Source: Clostridia bacterium
GTDB taxonomy: Bacteria; Bacillota; Clostridia; Oscillospirales; CAG-272
Direction: 5' to 3'
Assembly (NCBI GenBank): GCA_017411745.1
Contig: JAFQPM010000018.1
Coordinates: 1 to 52,345, forward strand
Length of the DNA stretch: 52,345 nucleotides
This document shows positions 17,415-28,105 of this stretch, one piece after another. Below the pieces are notes generated by a model. The model was not told the origin of the DNA. It was given only the letters and a program-made list of their open reading frames with translations, and ran no database searches. The position numbers and the translations under genes were made by a program. Position 1 is the first letter of the stretch. The number at the start of each line of letters is the position of its first letter.

Positions 17415-18254
17415 TCATTCTTCAACGTGTATGTCGTAATCCGTAACTATCATAACATAAGTAAGAGAGTCGAAATTTACCGCGCACCTGACTCGTGCTA
17501 TCTTCGCACGAAGATACTCATCGGTTTTTATATCCGTGACCTCTCCGATAAGCAATCCTCTTGGATAAACGCTTCCAAGCCCGCTTGTATAGATAAGATC
17601 TCCAACTTCAATATCAGCATCGGCAGGAAGATAATTCAAAATACACTCTCCCGTATTCTTAAGTGATATATCCCCTTCTATCAAGCCTATTTCTCCGCTT
17701 CTAGAAACGTAAGCGCCGATAGATGACGAAGCCTCTGTTATCACTCTCACCTTGCACCAAGTTGATCCGATTTCGCAAACAGATCCTACTACACCTTTTG
17801 AAATCACTACAGGCATACCGACCTTTATTCCATCTTCTCTTCCCTTGTTAAGAGTAAAAATAGTGCTGTGATTTTCAGACTCCGAGCTGATTATCAAAGC
17901 CTCGGTCAAAGCAAGATCGGGATAGGTCTTTTTGAACTCAATATACTCTCGCAATCTTTCGTTTTCTTCCTTGATTGCTTGAGAATCGGCAAGCTCACCT
18001 TCAAGTCTCTCTATCTCATCGATAAGACTTTGATTTTCTTTATCAAGCTCGTCTATGGAAGTAAAATATTTTGAAAAACCATGGAAAGCTTCGCCAATCT
18101 TTAAACCTACGTATCTGAACGGAGTTGCAACGATATTAAGCGTATTGTTTATCGGACCTGTCTGCCCCATTGCGGAAAGCGTTACCGCGAATATGACAAT
18201 AAACAGCGCTAACGACATAACGATGATGAAAAATTTATTTTTAAAAAATTTCAT
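17415..18254 (-). CDS. mreC: Rod shape-determining protein MreC
   Basis: A 279-residue protein with one N-terminal membrane helix (about residues 8-28) and a coiled coil (about residues 65-105: LDELDKENQSLIDEIERLEG). Two beta-barrel subdomains follow, with the family stretch KGVVGSVCEIGSTWCKVRVI. MreC sits outside the membrane and links MreB/MreD to penicillin-binding proteins. There is no clear ribosome site before ATG 18254; the upstream gap is AT-rich and carries DnaA-box-like repeats. The MreB partner in this window is 25 kb away (43097-44119). Confidence 0.93.
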   Translation of the reverse strand: MKFFKNKFFIIVMSLALFIVIFAVTLSAMGQTGPINNTLNIVATPFRYVGLKIGEAFHGFSKYFTSIDELDKENQSLIDEIERLEGELADSQAIKEENERLREYIEFKKTYPDLALTEALIISSESENHSTIFTLNKGREDGIKVGMPVVISKGVVGSVCEIGSTWCKVRVITEASSSIGAYVSRSGEIGLIEGDISLKNTGECILNYLPADADIEVGDLIYTSGLGSVYPRGLLIGEVTDIKTDEYLRAKIARVRCAVNFDSLTYVMIVTDYDIHVEE

Positions 18255-18540
18255 ATCAACAAATCGTTCTCAAAATTTTCTCACAGAGTTTTCAACATCA
18301 TTTTCAACACTATGTGGAAAACTTTTTTATTGTTTAAAACTTCACAAGTAATAGTTTGTTTGCGTATGGTAAAAGTTAATTCGTATCATAGTATAATCTT
18401 TACATACAAAGAAAAATATACCAAAATCGCAAGCTTTTTAAATGGTTGATAAAATATGTGGAAAAATTTGTTTAAATAATTATACTCACATTTTTTCAAC
18501 ACAAAAAATTGCTAAAAATTTGAAACTGTTGAAAACTTTA
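18255..18540. other. gyrB-mreC gap with clustered DnaA-box-like 9-mers
   Basis: This 286-base AT-rich gap has no gene. It contains two copies of TTTTCCACA (minus-strand reading, 18313-18321 and 18457-18465). It also has four copies of TTTTCAACA (plus strand 18289-18297, 18301-18309 and 18493-18501; minus strand 18527-18535). The first differs from the DnaA box TTATCCACA by one base, the second by two. Two copies at 18301-18321 face each other with 3 bases between. The gap must also hold the mreC promoter, but I cannot fix its boxes. DnaA binding is inference. Confidence 0.55.
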
Positions 18541-20803
<2,263 letters not shown>

Positions 20804-20814
20804 AAACTCTCCGA

Positions 20815-21921
20815 TCAGGTAAATATTCCGTTACTAACGCCTATAAGCTTGTCAGCTTTTATATCGTTTTTCTCACAACAGGTCAATATTACCTGCTTGC
20901 CATGAAGATTTGATAAAAGATACTCGCGCCTTCCGCTGTCAAGCTCAGACAGTACGTCGTCAAACAAGAATACGGGATAATCTCCGCCACATTCATCCTT
21001 GATTATTTCACCCTCGGCAAGCTTCAAGGCAAGAGAAAGCGACCTTTGCTGACCCTGTGAGGCGAAAATTCGCGCTCTGTTGCCGTTCAAGCTGATCTCC
21101 ATATCGTCCTTGTGAATTCCCCACAAAGTCGATCCTGCGCCGATTTCTCGGTCGTGGTGACTTAAATAAAGCTCTCTGTAGGCATTTCTGCAACGCTCTA
21201 TATCGAAGCAATCCTCTTCAGATAGCTTGCAGGACGATATATATTCTATTTCAGGCAGCTCTCTCTCCCCGGTCATTTCTAAAAAGCACTGAGATACGTA
21301 TTTTCTGAGCTTTTCAATGTATTTTACACGGTAAAGAGTGATCAATGCCGCTTCGTTTGCTAACTGCTCTGAAAAAAGATCTATCGTTGCATCAAATGAA
21401 GCTCTATTTTCCTCTGCATCACGTATCAAAGCGTTTCTTTCCTTGAGTATCGTAGCGTATTTTTGCAGAGATCTCATATAAAGCGGTCTTATCTGCGATA
21501 TCGCAACGTCAAGAAAATTTCTTCTCATTGACGGACCGTCCTTTATGATCGACAAATGCTCGGGACAGAACAAAACTACCTTAAAGCAACCTACCATCTC
21601 TGAAGTGCGAGCCACCTTTATTCTGTTTTGCTCTACTCTTTTAGCGCGTTTGTCCGAAAATACCCTCATCGATATTTCCATATCGCGTATACTGTCGGTA
21701 TAACTGTTTTTTATAAAGCAGTATTCTTCACCAAATTTGATAACGTCCTTATCCGTTCCCTGACGGAAGCTCTTACCGAGAGCTGTCATATATATAGCTT
21801 CGAGCAGATTTGTCTTTCCCTGGGCGTTTTCTCCGATAAGTACGTTAGTCCCCTCGCAAAAATCAACATCTGCCAAGGCTATATTTCTGAAATTTTCAAT
21901 GTAAATATTTCGGCAGAACAT
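20815..21921 (-). CDS. recF: DNA replication and repair protein RecF
   Basis: A 368-residue SMC-like ATPase that loads RecA at gaps with RecO and RecR. The Walker A motif is GENAQGKTN (about residues 33-41), the ABC signature is FASQGQQRSLSLALKLAE, and Walker B is VFLFDDVLSELD. All are intact and the length is usual. GAAAGGG precedes the ATG. It starts 28 bases after dnaN; the small S4-domain gene (yaaA/rlbA) often found between dnaN and recF is absent here. Confidence 0.97.
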   Translation of the reverse strand: MFCRNIYIENFRNIALADVDFCEGTNVLIGENAQGKTNLLEAIYMTALGKSFRQGTDKDVIKFGEEYCFIKNSYTDSIRDMEISMRVFSDKRAKRVEQNRIKVARTSEMVGCFKVVLFCPEHLSIIKDGPSMRRNFLDVAISQIRPLYMRSLQKYATILKERNALIRDAEENRASFDATIDLFSEQLANEAALITLYRVKYIEKLRKYVSQCFLEMTGERELPEIEYISSCKLSEEDCFDIERCRNAYRELYLSHHDREIGAGSTLWGIHKDDMEISLNGNRARIFASQGQQRSLSLALKLAEGEIIKDECGGDYPVFLFDDVLSELDSGRREYLLSNLHGKQVILTCCEKNDIKADKLIGVSNGIFT

Positions 21922-21949
21922 TTATACCCTTTCAAATAGATAAATTATC

Positions 21950-23098
21950 TCAATCTCTGGTTCTTACGGGGAGAAGCATAAAGAGCTCACTTCCCGACTC
22001 CTCATCGCAGGGCTCAACGTTTATACCCATAAGGGGAGAGGACATAGAAAGCTTTATAGTCTCACTTCTGCATGCTCTTACGCTGTCTATAAGGAATCTG
22101 TTATTGAACGCGATAGAGATATCGTCTCCCTCGTGTTCAATATTAAGCTCGTCGTAAATGCTTCCTGCGGAGGAAACTGCGGATACCTTGAGAATATCTC
22201 CGCAAACCTCGATTCTTACGTGAGAGCGAACGCTTCCGGCAATTCTCTCCTCGGTAATAAGGGAAGCCTTTTCAAGAGCAGCAAGAATATCCTGCTTTGA
22301 TGCCTTGACCTCGATCTTGTGGTTCTTGATGATAATTCTGTTGTAATCAACGAACTCACCTACGATAAGACGAGTAAAGAATGTAAGTCCCTCAAAAGCG
22401 ATAACCATATTCTTATGACTCATATATACGGTTACTGTATCTTCCTCGTCGTCAGAAAGAAGCTTTACTATCTCATTTACCGATTTAACGGGAACGATGA
22501 AGGAGAACTCAACGCCTCTATCGGAGTTTTCAAGCTTTTTAAGCTCGGACTCTGCGGAGCATACAGCAAGCTTAAATCCGTCACAAGCAACGACGTTCAT
22601 CTTGCCTTCCTCGGTCTTTATATAACAACCGTTGAGAACGGGTCTGGGCTCGTTAACACCCATCGCGTAGGATACTTTTGAAAGCATCTTTTTAAACTGC
22701 GCCTGATTAACTATAAATCCCTTTTCAGATTGAAGGTCGGGGATCTCGGGGAAATCCTCTGCCTTAAGTGCTCCTGTTCTGTGAGACGACTTTCCGCACT
22801 CGAATACTACGCCAAGCTTATTATCAACGGTAAGAGTGATCTCATCACCGTTCATAACTCTGAGTGTCTGATTGAACTTTTGTGCGTTGATTATATAAGA
22901 GCCCTGCTCTATAACGTCCGCATCAACAGTGATCTTAATTCCCTTTTCAAGATCAAATGCAGTAAGTGTGCAGCAATCGGGCGAATTTGCCTCGATCAGA
23001 ATACCCTCAACTGCTGTGAGTGTGCTTTTTCCAGATACGACGCTCATAAGAGGAGCTATCTTATTACTTATTTCTTGTCTGTTGAAAACTATTTTCAT
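21950..23098 (-). CDS. dnaN: DNA polymerase III beta subunit (sliding clamp)
   Basis: A 382-residue beta clamp with three repeated clamp folds. The N-terminal MKIVFNRQEISNKIAPLMSV and the C-terminal MLLPVRTRD tail are characteristic. The dimer ring holds polymerase III on DNA and is a docking site for repair proteins. GGAG precedes the ATG by a few bases. It lies 409 bases from dnaA with a gap containing DnaA-box-like repeats, and reads into recF. The family match is clear along the whole length. Confidence 0.97.
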   Translation of the reverse strand: MKIVFNRQEISNKIAPLMSVVSGKSTLTAVEGILIEANSPDCCTLTAFDLEKGIKITVDADVIEQGSYIINAQKFNQTLRVMNGDEITLTVDNKLGVVFECGKSSHRTGALKAEDFPEIPDLQSEKGFIVNQAQFKKMLSKVSYAMGVNEPRPVLNGCYIKTEEGKMNVVACDGFKLAVCSAESELKKLENSDRGVEFSFIVPVKSVNEIVKLLSDDEEDTVTVYMSHKNMVIAFEGLTFFTRLIVGEFVDYNRIIIKNHKIEVKASKQDILAALEKASLITEERIAGSVRSHVRIEVCGDILKVSAVSSAGSIYDELNIEHEGDDISIAFNNRFLIDSVRACRSETIKLSMSSPLMGINVEPCDEESGSELFMLLPVRTRD

Positions 23099-23507
23099 TT
23101 TTTCTCCAATCTGCCGCCAATCTGGCGACTCTTTTATTTAGCCTCTCTTTCGGTCGCGCGCAAGAATAACGAAATACTGATATACCGAAAGAATGATATA
23201 ATAATTTAATAGTATTAGAAGTAAGGGTAACTAAAATGTGGAAAACACCACATTTTTCTTTATCTGCAAAGCATTTAAACCAACAACTCTATGTATAAAA
23301 TACACTCAAAATATCGGAAAATATTTGATTTTGATACGAATTTTATATGATAAATTTATTTTAACTGGAAATTTTCTCAAAAATTCTTAAAATTACAACA
23401 AAATTCAGTTTTCAACAATTTTTGTCAACTGTTAAAATGTTGAAAACAAATAAATCCTATTTGTTGTAAATCAAACCTGACTGTTCAAAAGCTGTTGATA
23501 TATATTT
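23099..23507. other. dnaA-dnaN gap, candidate origin (oriC) segment
   Basis: A 409-base AT-rich gap without a gene. It has one TTTTCCACA (minus reading, 23237-23245) lying inside an inverted repeat (23233-23241 with 23248-23256). Two TTTTCAACA copies (23409-23417 plus; 23438-23446 minus) form a 10-bp inverted repeat with a 20-base spacer. A very AT-rich run (about 23320-23400) could be an unwinding element. Near dnaN there is a short hairpin (23115-23127). In Bacillota the dnaA-dnaN gap commonly holds part of oriC. Perfect TTATCCACA boxes are absent. Confidence 0.55.
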
Positions 23508-24893
23508 TTATTCTTTAATCTCCTTGATAAGCTCGTTTATTTCGATCTCGATTGCGGGAGAAGAAGAAATCTTCTTCTCTATTGTATCGATCGAAGAAAT
23601 TACCGTAGAGTGATCTCTGTTGAAAAGCTTTCCAATGTTAGGAAGGGACATTTCCGTGATCGTTCTTACAAGATAAATAGCAACGTGTCTGGCTTGTGCA
23701 ACGTCCTTAACTCTCGACTTTCCAATAAGCTCGGTCTTTCCAACGTCGTATTTTTTTTCTATTGCTGAAAATATCTTGTCTACGGTCACGTTTACGGGCT
23801 CTGCGCCGCCGAGAAGCTCGGTCATGCAGTTCTTTGCGATATCCATCGTGATCTCGCTTCCTGACAAGAATTTGATCGCTACGAGCTTTTTAACCGCACC
23901 CTCGATCTGTCTTATGTGAGATCTGAGATTTTCGGCAAGATATGTAATGATCTCATCAGAGATCGTTATACCTGCCTGTGATATCTTATTTTTAAATATC
24001 GCTATTCGAAGCTCAAGATCAGGCGGCTGAATATCAGCGATAAGACCCCACTCAAATCTCGTCTTAAGTCTATCCTCAAGAGTTTTTATATCCTTGGGAG
24101 GACGGTCGGAGGTAAGTATTATCTGCTTACCCTCCTCGTAAAGAGCGTTGAACGTGTGGAAGAACTCCTCCTGAGTAGATTCCTTACCTGCAATAAACTG
24201 AATATCGTCTATAAGCAAAACGTCGCAAGTACGATACTTATCTCTGAATTTCGACATCGACTTTTTAGCAAGGCTTTCGATCATCTGATTGGTAAAGTCC
24301 TCGCCCTTGATGTAGATAATATTAGCAAAAGGATTTTTAGTTTTTATCTCATTTGTAACTGCATAAAGCAAGTGAGTCTTTCCAAGTCCGCTGGGACCGT
24401 AGATAAACAAGGGATTGTAATCCTGCGCGGGCTTGTCCGCTACAGCAATACAAGCGGCGTGAGCAAACTTGTTCGAGCTTCCTACGATAAAGTTGTCGAA
24501 CGTGTATTCAAAGTTTACTGTTGGCATAGTCGAGCCCAACACCGTAGGCGTTTCAATGTGCTCAACGCTTTCTTCTCTGTTTAGAATTATATCCTCGCTT
24601 GATATTTGATTTTTTATCTTATCAACGTTAACGGAAGGATTTTTTGATACGACTGATATACTTATAGAAAATCCCATCAGATCCTTAAAAATATCCTCAA
24701 GCTGGGAGAGATATTTTTCATTGATTATCTGCATCTTGAATTCTGTACTCGTCATCAAAGTTAGGGTATAATTTGAAAATGAAATTATCTCGATGTCTCC
24801 AAACCACAGATTCATCGCAGTGGTACCGAGCTGCTGCTTCATTTTGTCCTGGACCATGGACCAAATTTCTTTTATTTCAGCTAAATAATCCAT
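23508..24893 (-). CDS. dnaA: Chromosomal replication initiator protein DnaA
   Basis: A 461-residue AAA+ initiator. Domain I is at residues ~1-80, followed by a short linker. Domain III carries YTFDNFIVGSSNKFAHAA, Walker A YGPSGLGKTHLL and Walker B LLIDDIQF. The C-terminal domain IV shows the DnaA-box-binding helix-turn-helix signature (VKDVAQARHVAIYLVRTI and FNRDHSTVISSID). It binds DnaA boxes and opens the origin. AAAGGATC precedes the ATG at 24893. The downstream operon is dnaN-recF-remB-gyrB. Confidence 0.98.
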   Translation of the reverse strand: MDYLAEIKEIWSMVQDKMKQQLGTTAMNLWFGDIEIISFSNYTLTLMTSTEFKMQIINEKYLSQLEDIFKDLMGFSISISVVSKNPSVNVDKIKNQISSEDIILNREESVEHIETPTVLGSTMPTVNFEYTFDNFIVGSSNKFAHAACIAVADKPAQDYNPLFIYGPSGLGKTHLLYAVTNEIKTKNPFANIIYIKGEDFTNQMIESLAKKSMSKFRDKYRTCDVLLIDDIQFIAGKESTQEEFFHTFNALYEEGKQIILTSDRPPKDIKTLEDRLKTRFEWGLIADIQPPDLELRIAIFKNKISQAGITISDEIITYLAENLRSHIRQIEGAVKKLVAIKFLSGSEITMDIAKNCMTELLGGAEPVNVTVDKIFSAIEKKYDVGKTELIGKSRVKDVAQARHVAIYLVRTITEMSLPNIGKLFNRDHSTVISSIDTIEKKISSSPAIEIEINELIKEIKE

Positions 24894-24968
24894 ATACAGA
24901 GATCCTTTCTTTTAATTTTATCACGTCATAATTTATATAATTATAATATTAATATAGTATATAGCACA

Positions 24969-24997
24969 ATTATATCACACTTTCTAATGTTTTTCAA
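24969..24997 (-). promoter_or_regulatory. Promoter of dnaA
   Basis: On the minus strand: TTGAAA (24992-24997), 17-base spacer, TATAAT (24969-24974), 75 bases before the dnaA ATG. The rest of the 269-base gap (24894-25162) is AT-rich with TATATCACA-like sites but no DnaA box of good quality. Confidence 0.75.
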
Positions 24998-25105
24998 TAG
25001 AAAACCGATTCATTTGGGACAATTTTTTCCTTAATAAATAAAGAAATTTTTAAAATTTACATTTTTTTAACATTTATTATACTAAAAACAGTGTAGAAAA
25101 TAAAA

Positions 25106-25142
25106 AAAGACACCCTAAAATCCAAGATTTTAAGGTGTCTTT
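25106..25142 (-). terminator. Terminator after rplA
   Basis: A 17-bp stem with one mismatch (25106-25122 with 25126-25142), loop CAA. It lies 20 bases past the rplA stop on the minus strand, with a T-run on the downstream side. It ends the ribosomal operon before dnaA. Confidence 0.9.
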
Positions 25143-25162
25143 CTATTTAACTTATCAACTTA

Positions 25163-25849
25163 TCAGCTGAGCTTGCTCTGGTTGATCTTGATACCGGGGC
25201 CCATAGTAGAAGCTACTACGCAGCTCTTGATATATTGACCCTTTGCAGCTGCGGGCTTAGCCTTGATGATAGCGCCGAGAAGAGTATCGAAGTTCTCCTG
25301 GAGCTTAGCCTCACCGAAGGAAGCTTTACCGATAGGACAGTGGATGATGTTAGTCTTATCAAGTCTGTACTCGATCTTACCTGCCTTTGCTTCGGTAACA
25401 GCCTTAGCAACGTCAGGAGTAACGGTACCAGCCTTAGGAGAAGGCATAAGTCCCTTAGGACCGAGCACCTTACCAAGACGACCGATAACGCCCATCATAT
25501 CGGGAGAAGCGATAACTACGTCGAAATCGAACCAGTTTTCCTGCTGGATCTTCTCAGCATACTCAGGACCGCCTGCGTAATCTGCGCCTGCGTCGAGAGC
25601 CTTCTGAACGTTGTCACCCTTAGCGAAAACGAGAACCTTCAAGGTCTTACCCGTACCGTTGGGGAGAACAACTGCGCCTCTGACCTGCTGGTCTGCGTGA
25701 CGGGAGTCAACGCCGAGACGAACGTGTACTTCAATAGTTTCATCAAACTTTGCCTTAGAAGTCTGGCATACAAGACTAAGAGCCTCGGAAGGATCGTAGA
25801 GTCTGTTCTTTTCAATCAGCTTTACGCTGTCTGTATATTTCTTACCCAT
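25163..25849 (-). CDS. rplA: 50S ribosomal protein L1
   Basis: A 228-residue L1, the protein of the mobile L1 stalk of the large subunit. It shows the conserved [14 protein letters not shown] start, [26 protein letters not shown] and [25 protein letters not shown] ribosome site precedes the ATG, 18 bases after rplK. In many bacteria L1 represses its own operon by binding the leader of rplK. Here the operon ends with rplA: a terminator and then dnaA follow instead of rplJ-rplL. Confidence 0.98.
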   Translation of the reverse strand: MGKKYTDSVKLIEKNRLYDPSEALSLVCQTSKAKFDETIEVHVRLGVDSRHADQQVRGAVVLPNGTGKTLKVLVFAKGDNVQKALDAGADYAGGPEYAEKIQQENWFDFDVVIASPDMMGVIGRLGKVLGPKGLMPSPKAGTVTPDVAKAVTEAKAGKIEYRLDKTNIIHCPIGKASFGEAKLQENFDTLLGAIIKAKPAAAKGQYIKSCVVASTMGPGIKINQSKLS

Positions 25850-25867
25850 TATTACTTACCTCCCAAA

Positions 25868-26293
25868 TTAGTCTTCTACAAGAACGCCCATAGAACGAGC
25901 AGTTCCTGCAACCATGCTCATAGCAGCTTCGATAGAACCTGCGTTGAGGTCAGGCATCTTTGTTTCTGCAATCTTTCTTACCTGCTCCTTGGTGAGCTTT
26001 GCTACCTTGTCCTTGTTGGGCTTAGCGGAACCGGATTCGATTCCTGCTGCCTTCTTGATAAGAACTGCTGCAGGGGGAGTCTTAGTGATAAAAGTGAAGG
26101 AACGGTCAGCGTAAACCGTGATAACGACAGGGATAATAAGACCAATATCGTTCTTTGTTCTTTCGTTAAATTCTTTTGTGAATACGGGAATTGCAACTCC
26201 ATACTGACCGAGAGCAGGACCTACGGGGGGCTGAGGAGTAGCCTTACCTGCGGGGAGCTGCAGTTTGATGTAACCCATTATTTTCTTTGCCAT
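25868..26293 (-). CDS. rplK: 50S ribosomal protein L11
   Basis: A 141-residue L11 of standard length, part of the GTPase-associated centre. It carries the signature [20 protein letters not shown] and the C-terminal RNA-binding stretch ending [19 protein letters not shown] lies just before the ATG. It is preceded by nusG with a 114-base gap and followed by rplA, the universal order. Confidence 0.98.
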   Translation of the reverse strand: MAKKIMGYIKLQLPAGKATPQPPVGPALGQYGVAIPVFTKEFNERTKNDIGLIIPVVITVYADRSFTFITKTPPAAVLIKKAAGIESGSAKPNKDKVAKLTKEQVRKIAETKMPDLNAGSIEAAMSMVAGTARSMGVLVED

Positions 26294-26407
26294 AATAAAT
26301 TAACCTCCAATGTGGTACTTGTGCGGGAGAATTCAAAATTTTTCTCCCTCCCACTTACGTCGTTTCAACGACGGCTGTTATCTTAAAAAGAAACAACAAA
26401 AGAAAGA
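26294..26407 (-). promoter_or_regulatory. Structured nusG-rplK leader
   Basis: This 114-base gap holds a CGTCG-stem hairpin and a GGGAG...CTCCC hairpin before the rplK ribosome site. It is the place where L1 autoregulation of the rplKA message would act in species that use it. I see no consensus promoter, so binding by L1 is only inferred. Confidence 0.35.
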
Positions 26408-26962
26408 TCAGTTTTGTGTTTTGAGCTTAAGCATATCGGTGTCGATCTCGACAGGCATGTCTCTGCGTCCGCGCTTAACGAGTACGGTAGCGATCTTGAG
26501 ATCATCTGTTATAGACTGAACAATTCCGTCATAGCCCTCAAACAGACCGTTAATAACGGAGACCTCATCTCCAACCTTAAAGCTAAGCTGAACCTTCGTT
26601 TCCTCGGGACTTTCAAGATTGATATCAAGAACCTCCTTGTCGGAAAGAGGTGTGGGGCGCGATCCGGGTCCTACGAAACCGGTAACGCCGGTGATGTTTC
26701 TGACAGCGTGCCAACTCTCGTCGGTCATTATCATTTTAATGAAAACGTAGCTGGGGAAAATTTTTAACTCTTGTACCTTTTCCTTGTCGCCGTCTTTTTC
26801 AACGATCGTCTCAACGGGAACCTTTACGTCGTAAATAAGATTACCAAGTCCACGGTTTTCAACGATCTTTTCAAGGTTTACCTTTACCTTGTTTTCATAT
26901 CCCGAATAGGTGTGCGCAACGTACCATTTCAGGCCTACGTTCATTTTATCGATATCACTCAT
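26408..26962 (-). CDS. nusG: Transcription termination/antitermination protein NusG
   Basis: A 184-residue NusG. The N-terminal NGN domain shows WYVAHTYSGYENKVK and FPSYVFIKM, with TGVTGFVG closing it. The C-terminal KOW domain is FKVGDEVSVINGLFEGYDG. It binds RNA polymerase and modulates pausing, and can couple it to Rho or ribosomes. AGGAG precedes the ATG. It follows secE at 17 bases, the typical secE-nusG pair. Confidence 0.97.
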   Translation of the reverse strand: MSDIDKMNVGLKWYVAHTYSGYENKVKVNLEKIVENRGLGNLIYDVKVPVETIVEKDGDKEKVQELKIFPSYVFIKMIMTDESWHAVRNITGVTGFVGPGSRPTPLSDKEVLDINLESPEETKVQLSFKVGDEVSVINGLFEGYDGIVQSITDDLKIATVLVKRGRRDMPVEIDTDMLKLKTQN

Positions 26963-26979
26963 AACTAAACTCCTCTTAA

Positions 26980-27543
26980 TCAGAAGAGATCAGCCAGCAT
27001 ACTGATACCGTTTGTGAAAGCAGTGTTAACTATAAAGAGAAGAAGAGCAACAGCAATAGCAACAACTACTACAACGAGGAAGCTCTTGCGAGTTTGAGTC
27101 TTGGAAGACCAAACGATCTTCTTAAGCTCGCTCTTTACGGAACGAAGGAATGCTCCGAGCTTTTCGCGGAACTTGATGATAAGAGCAGCTGCGATAATAA
27201 GGATAGCACCAATTATAATACCGTTGATTATAAGGGTCTTCTTAGTCTTTTCTCTAGCCTTTTTAGCAGCTTCTTCTTCTTCTTTATCAGCATCTTCCTT
27301 GCTTGTGGTTTCTTCCTTTTTAGTGGTTCCTTCCTCTTTTTCCGTTGTTTCAGAGGACTTCGTGGTTTCACCGGAGTCGGTGGTCTCATCAGAAGCAGTA
27401 GTACCTTCAGTAACGACGGTAGTTTCGCCGGTAGAAGATGATGAATCAACGTCGGTTGCGGAAACACTTACGGTAAAGAGTGACACGACCAGCACAACGG
27501 TCAGGAGAAAAGCGATAAGACTTCTTTTATTTGTGACAGTCAT
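26980..27543 (-). CDS. secE: Preprotein translocase subunit SecE, long form
   Basis: SecE is the small essential SecYEG subunit. The start is placed at 27543, where GGGAGGG lies just upstream and rpmG ends 13 bases before; the longer frame reading upstream has no ribosome site. The 187-residue product is two to three times the usual Gram-positive length. Residues ~8-29 form a hydrophobic helix ending in VSVSA, like a signal peptide or first helix. Residues 31-100 are a Thr/Ser/Glu/Lys-rich segment. Residues ~102-122 are a second helix, and residues ~125-187 are the SecE core (amphipathic helix, then final membrane helix). The core reads KKIVWSSKTQTRKS, with Ser146 where most SecE proteins have Pro after Trp145. 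Confidence 0.88.
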   Translation of the reverse strand: MTVTNKRSLIAFLLTVVLVVSLFTVSVSATDVDSSSSTGETTVVTEGTTASDETTDSGETTKSSETTEKEEGTTKKEETTSKEDADKEEEEAAKKAREKTKKTLIINGIIIGAILIIAAALIIKFREKLGAFLRSVKSELKKIVWSSKTQTRKSFLVVVVVAIAVALLLFIVNTAFTNGISMLADLF

Positions 27544-27556
27544 ATTACCCTCCCGA

Positions 27557-27718
27557 TCACTTAGACTCTTTGTGAAGAGTGTGCTTGCGGCAGAACTTAC
27601 AGTGCTTCTTAAGTTCGAGCCTGTCCGGATCATTCTTCTTGTTTTTCTTTGTGTCGTAGTTTCTCTGCTTGCACTCAGTGCATACGAGAGTAACCTTGAC
27701 TCTTGCATCATTAGCCAT
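27557..27718 (-). CDS. rpmG: 50S ribosomal protein L33, zinc-binding form
   Basis: A 53-residue L33. It starts at ATG 27718 behind GGGAGGTG; an in-frame TTG extension upstream is not convincing. Two Cys pairs, CTEC and CKFC, form a zinc ribbon, so this is the C+ (zinc-dependent) form. The sequence ends [17 protein letters not shown]. It heads the rpmG-secE-nusG-rplK-rplA operon, which is the normal place for L33 in Clostridia. Confidence 0.96.
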   Translation of the reverse strand: MANDARVKVTLVCTECKQRNYDTKKNKKNDPDRLELKKHCKFCRKHTLHKESK

Positions 27719-27843
27719 GATTTCGGCACCTCCCATTTGAATTTTATTTGATCGCAAAGCGATCTGTGTACCTCCCTCTGAAGAGCCCGCGTGTCCTTTT
27801 GCGCACAGGGCACAACAAAAAAGCCCTTTGCAGAGGTAGAACC

Positions 27844-27872
27844 ATTATATCACAACGAATTATGGTTGTCAA
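27844..27872 (-). promoter_or_regulatory. Promoter of the rpmG-secE-nusG-rplKA operon
   Basis: On the minus strand: TTGACA (27867-27872), 17-base spacer, TATAAT (27844-27849), a perfect consensus. The ~120-base leader contains a short GATCGC hairpin (about 27751-27765) and an extra AGGGAGGT element with no start codon at the right distance. Confidence 0.88.
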
Positions 27873-27914
27873 TACTTTTTTTGCAAAAAAACAAAAAAAA
27901 TTTTTAAAAAACTA

Positions 27915-27942
27915 TTGACAAAAGAAAAAAATGTGATATAAT
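27915..27942 (+). promoter_or_regulatory. Promoter of the tRNA-Arg gene
   Basis: TTGACA (27915-27920), 16-base spacer, TATAAT (27937-27942) with an upstream TG (27934-27935), that is, an extended -10. It is divergent from the ribosomal operon promoter. Confidence 0.88.
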
Positions 27943-27963
27943 ATATGGGTACGACAAAAATAT

Positions 27964-28040
27964 GTGCCATTAGCTCAGCTGGATAGAGTGTTTGGCTACG
28001 AACCAAAAGGTCGGGGGTTCGAATCCCTCATGGCACGCCA
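27964..28040 (+). tRNA. tRNA-Arg (anticodon ACG)
   Basis: The acceptor stem is GTGCCAT (27964-27970) paired with ATGGCAC (28030-28036), followed by G and an encoded CCA. The D-arm (AGCTCAGCTGGATAGAGT), an anticodon loop with CTACGAA between TTTGG and CCAAA, and the T-arm GGGGGTTCGAATCCCTC are all present. Anticodon ACG (A34 probably deaminated to inosine) reads CGU/CGC/CGA. It is preceded by a strong promoter and followed by a terminator, so it is transcribed alone. Confidence 0.96.
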
Positions 28041-28075
28041 AAAAACCCATACCACATTCGTGGTATGGGTTTTTT
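28040..28075 (+). terminator. Terminator of tRNA-Arg
   Basis: A stem of about 16 bp (28040-28055 with 28060-28075), loop ATTC, ends in six T residues immediately after the tRNA CCA. Confidence 0.93.
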
Positions 28076-28105
28076 GCATACTATGAGGGTCAAGAGAACT
28101 CCTAC

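Noticed and set aside
27544..27813. 90-codon N-terminal extension of SecE
   Set aside because: It overlaps rpmG in another frame and lacks a ribosome site; the ATG at 27543 has GGGAGGG upstream and gives a sensible membrane topology.
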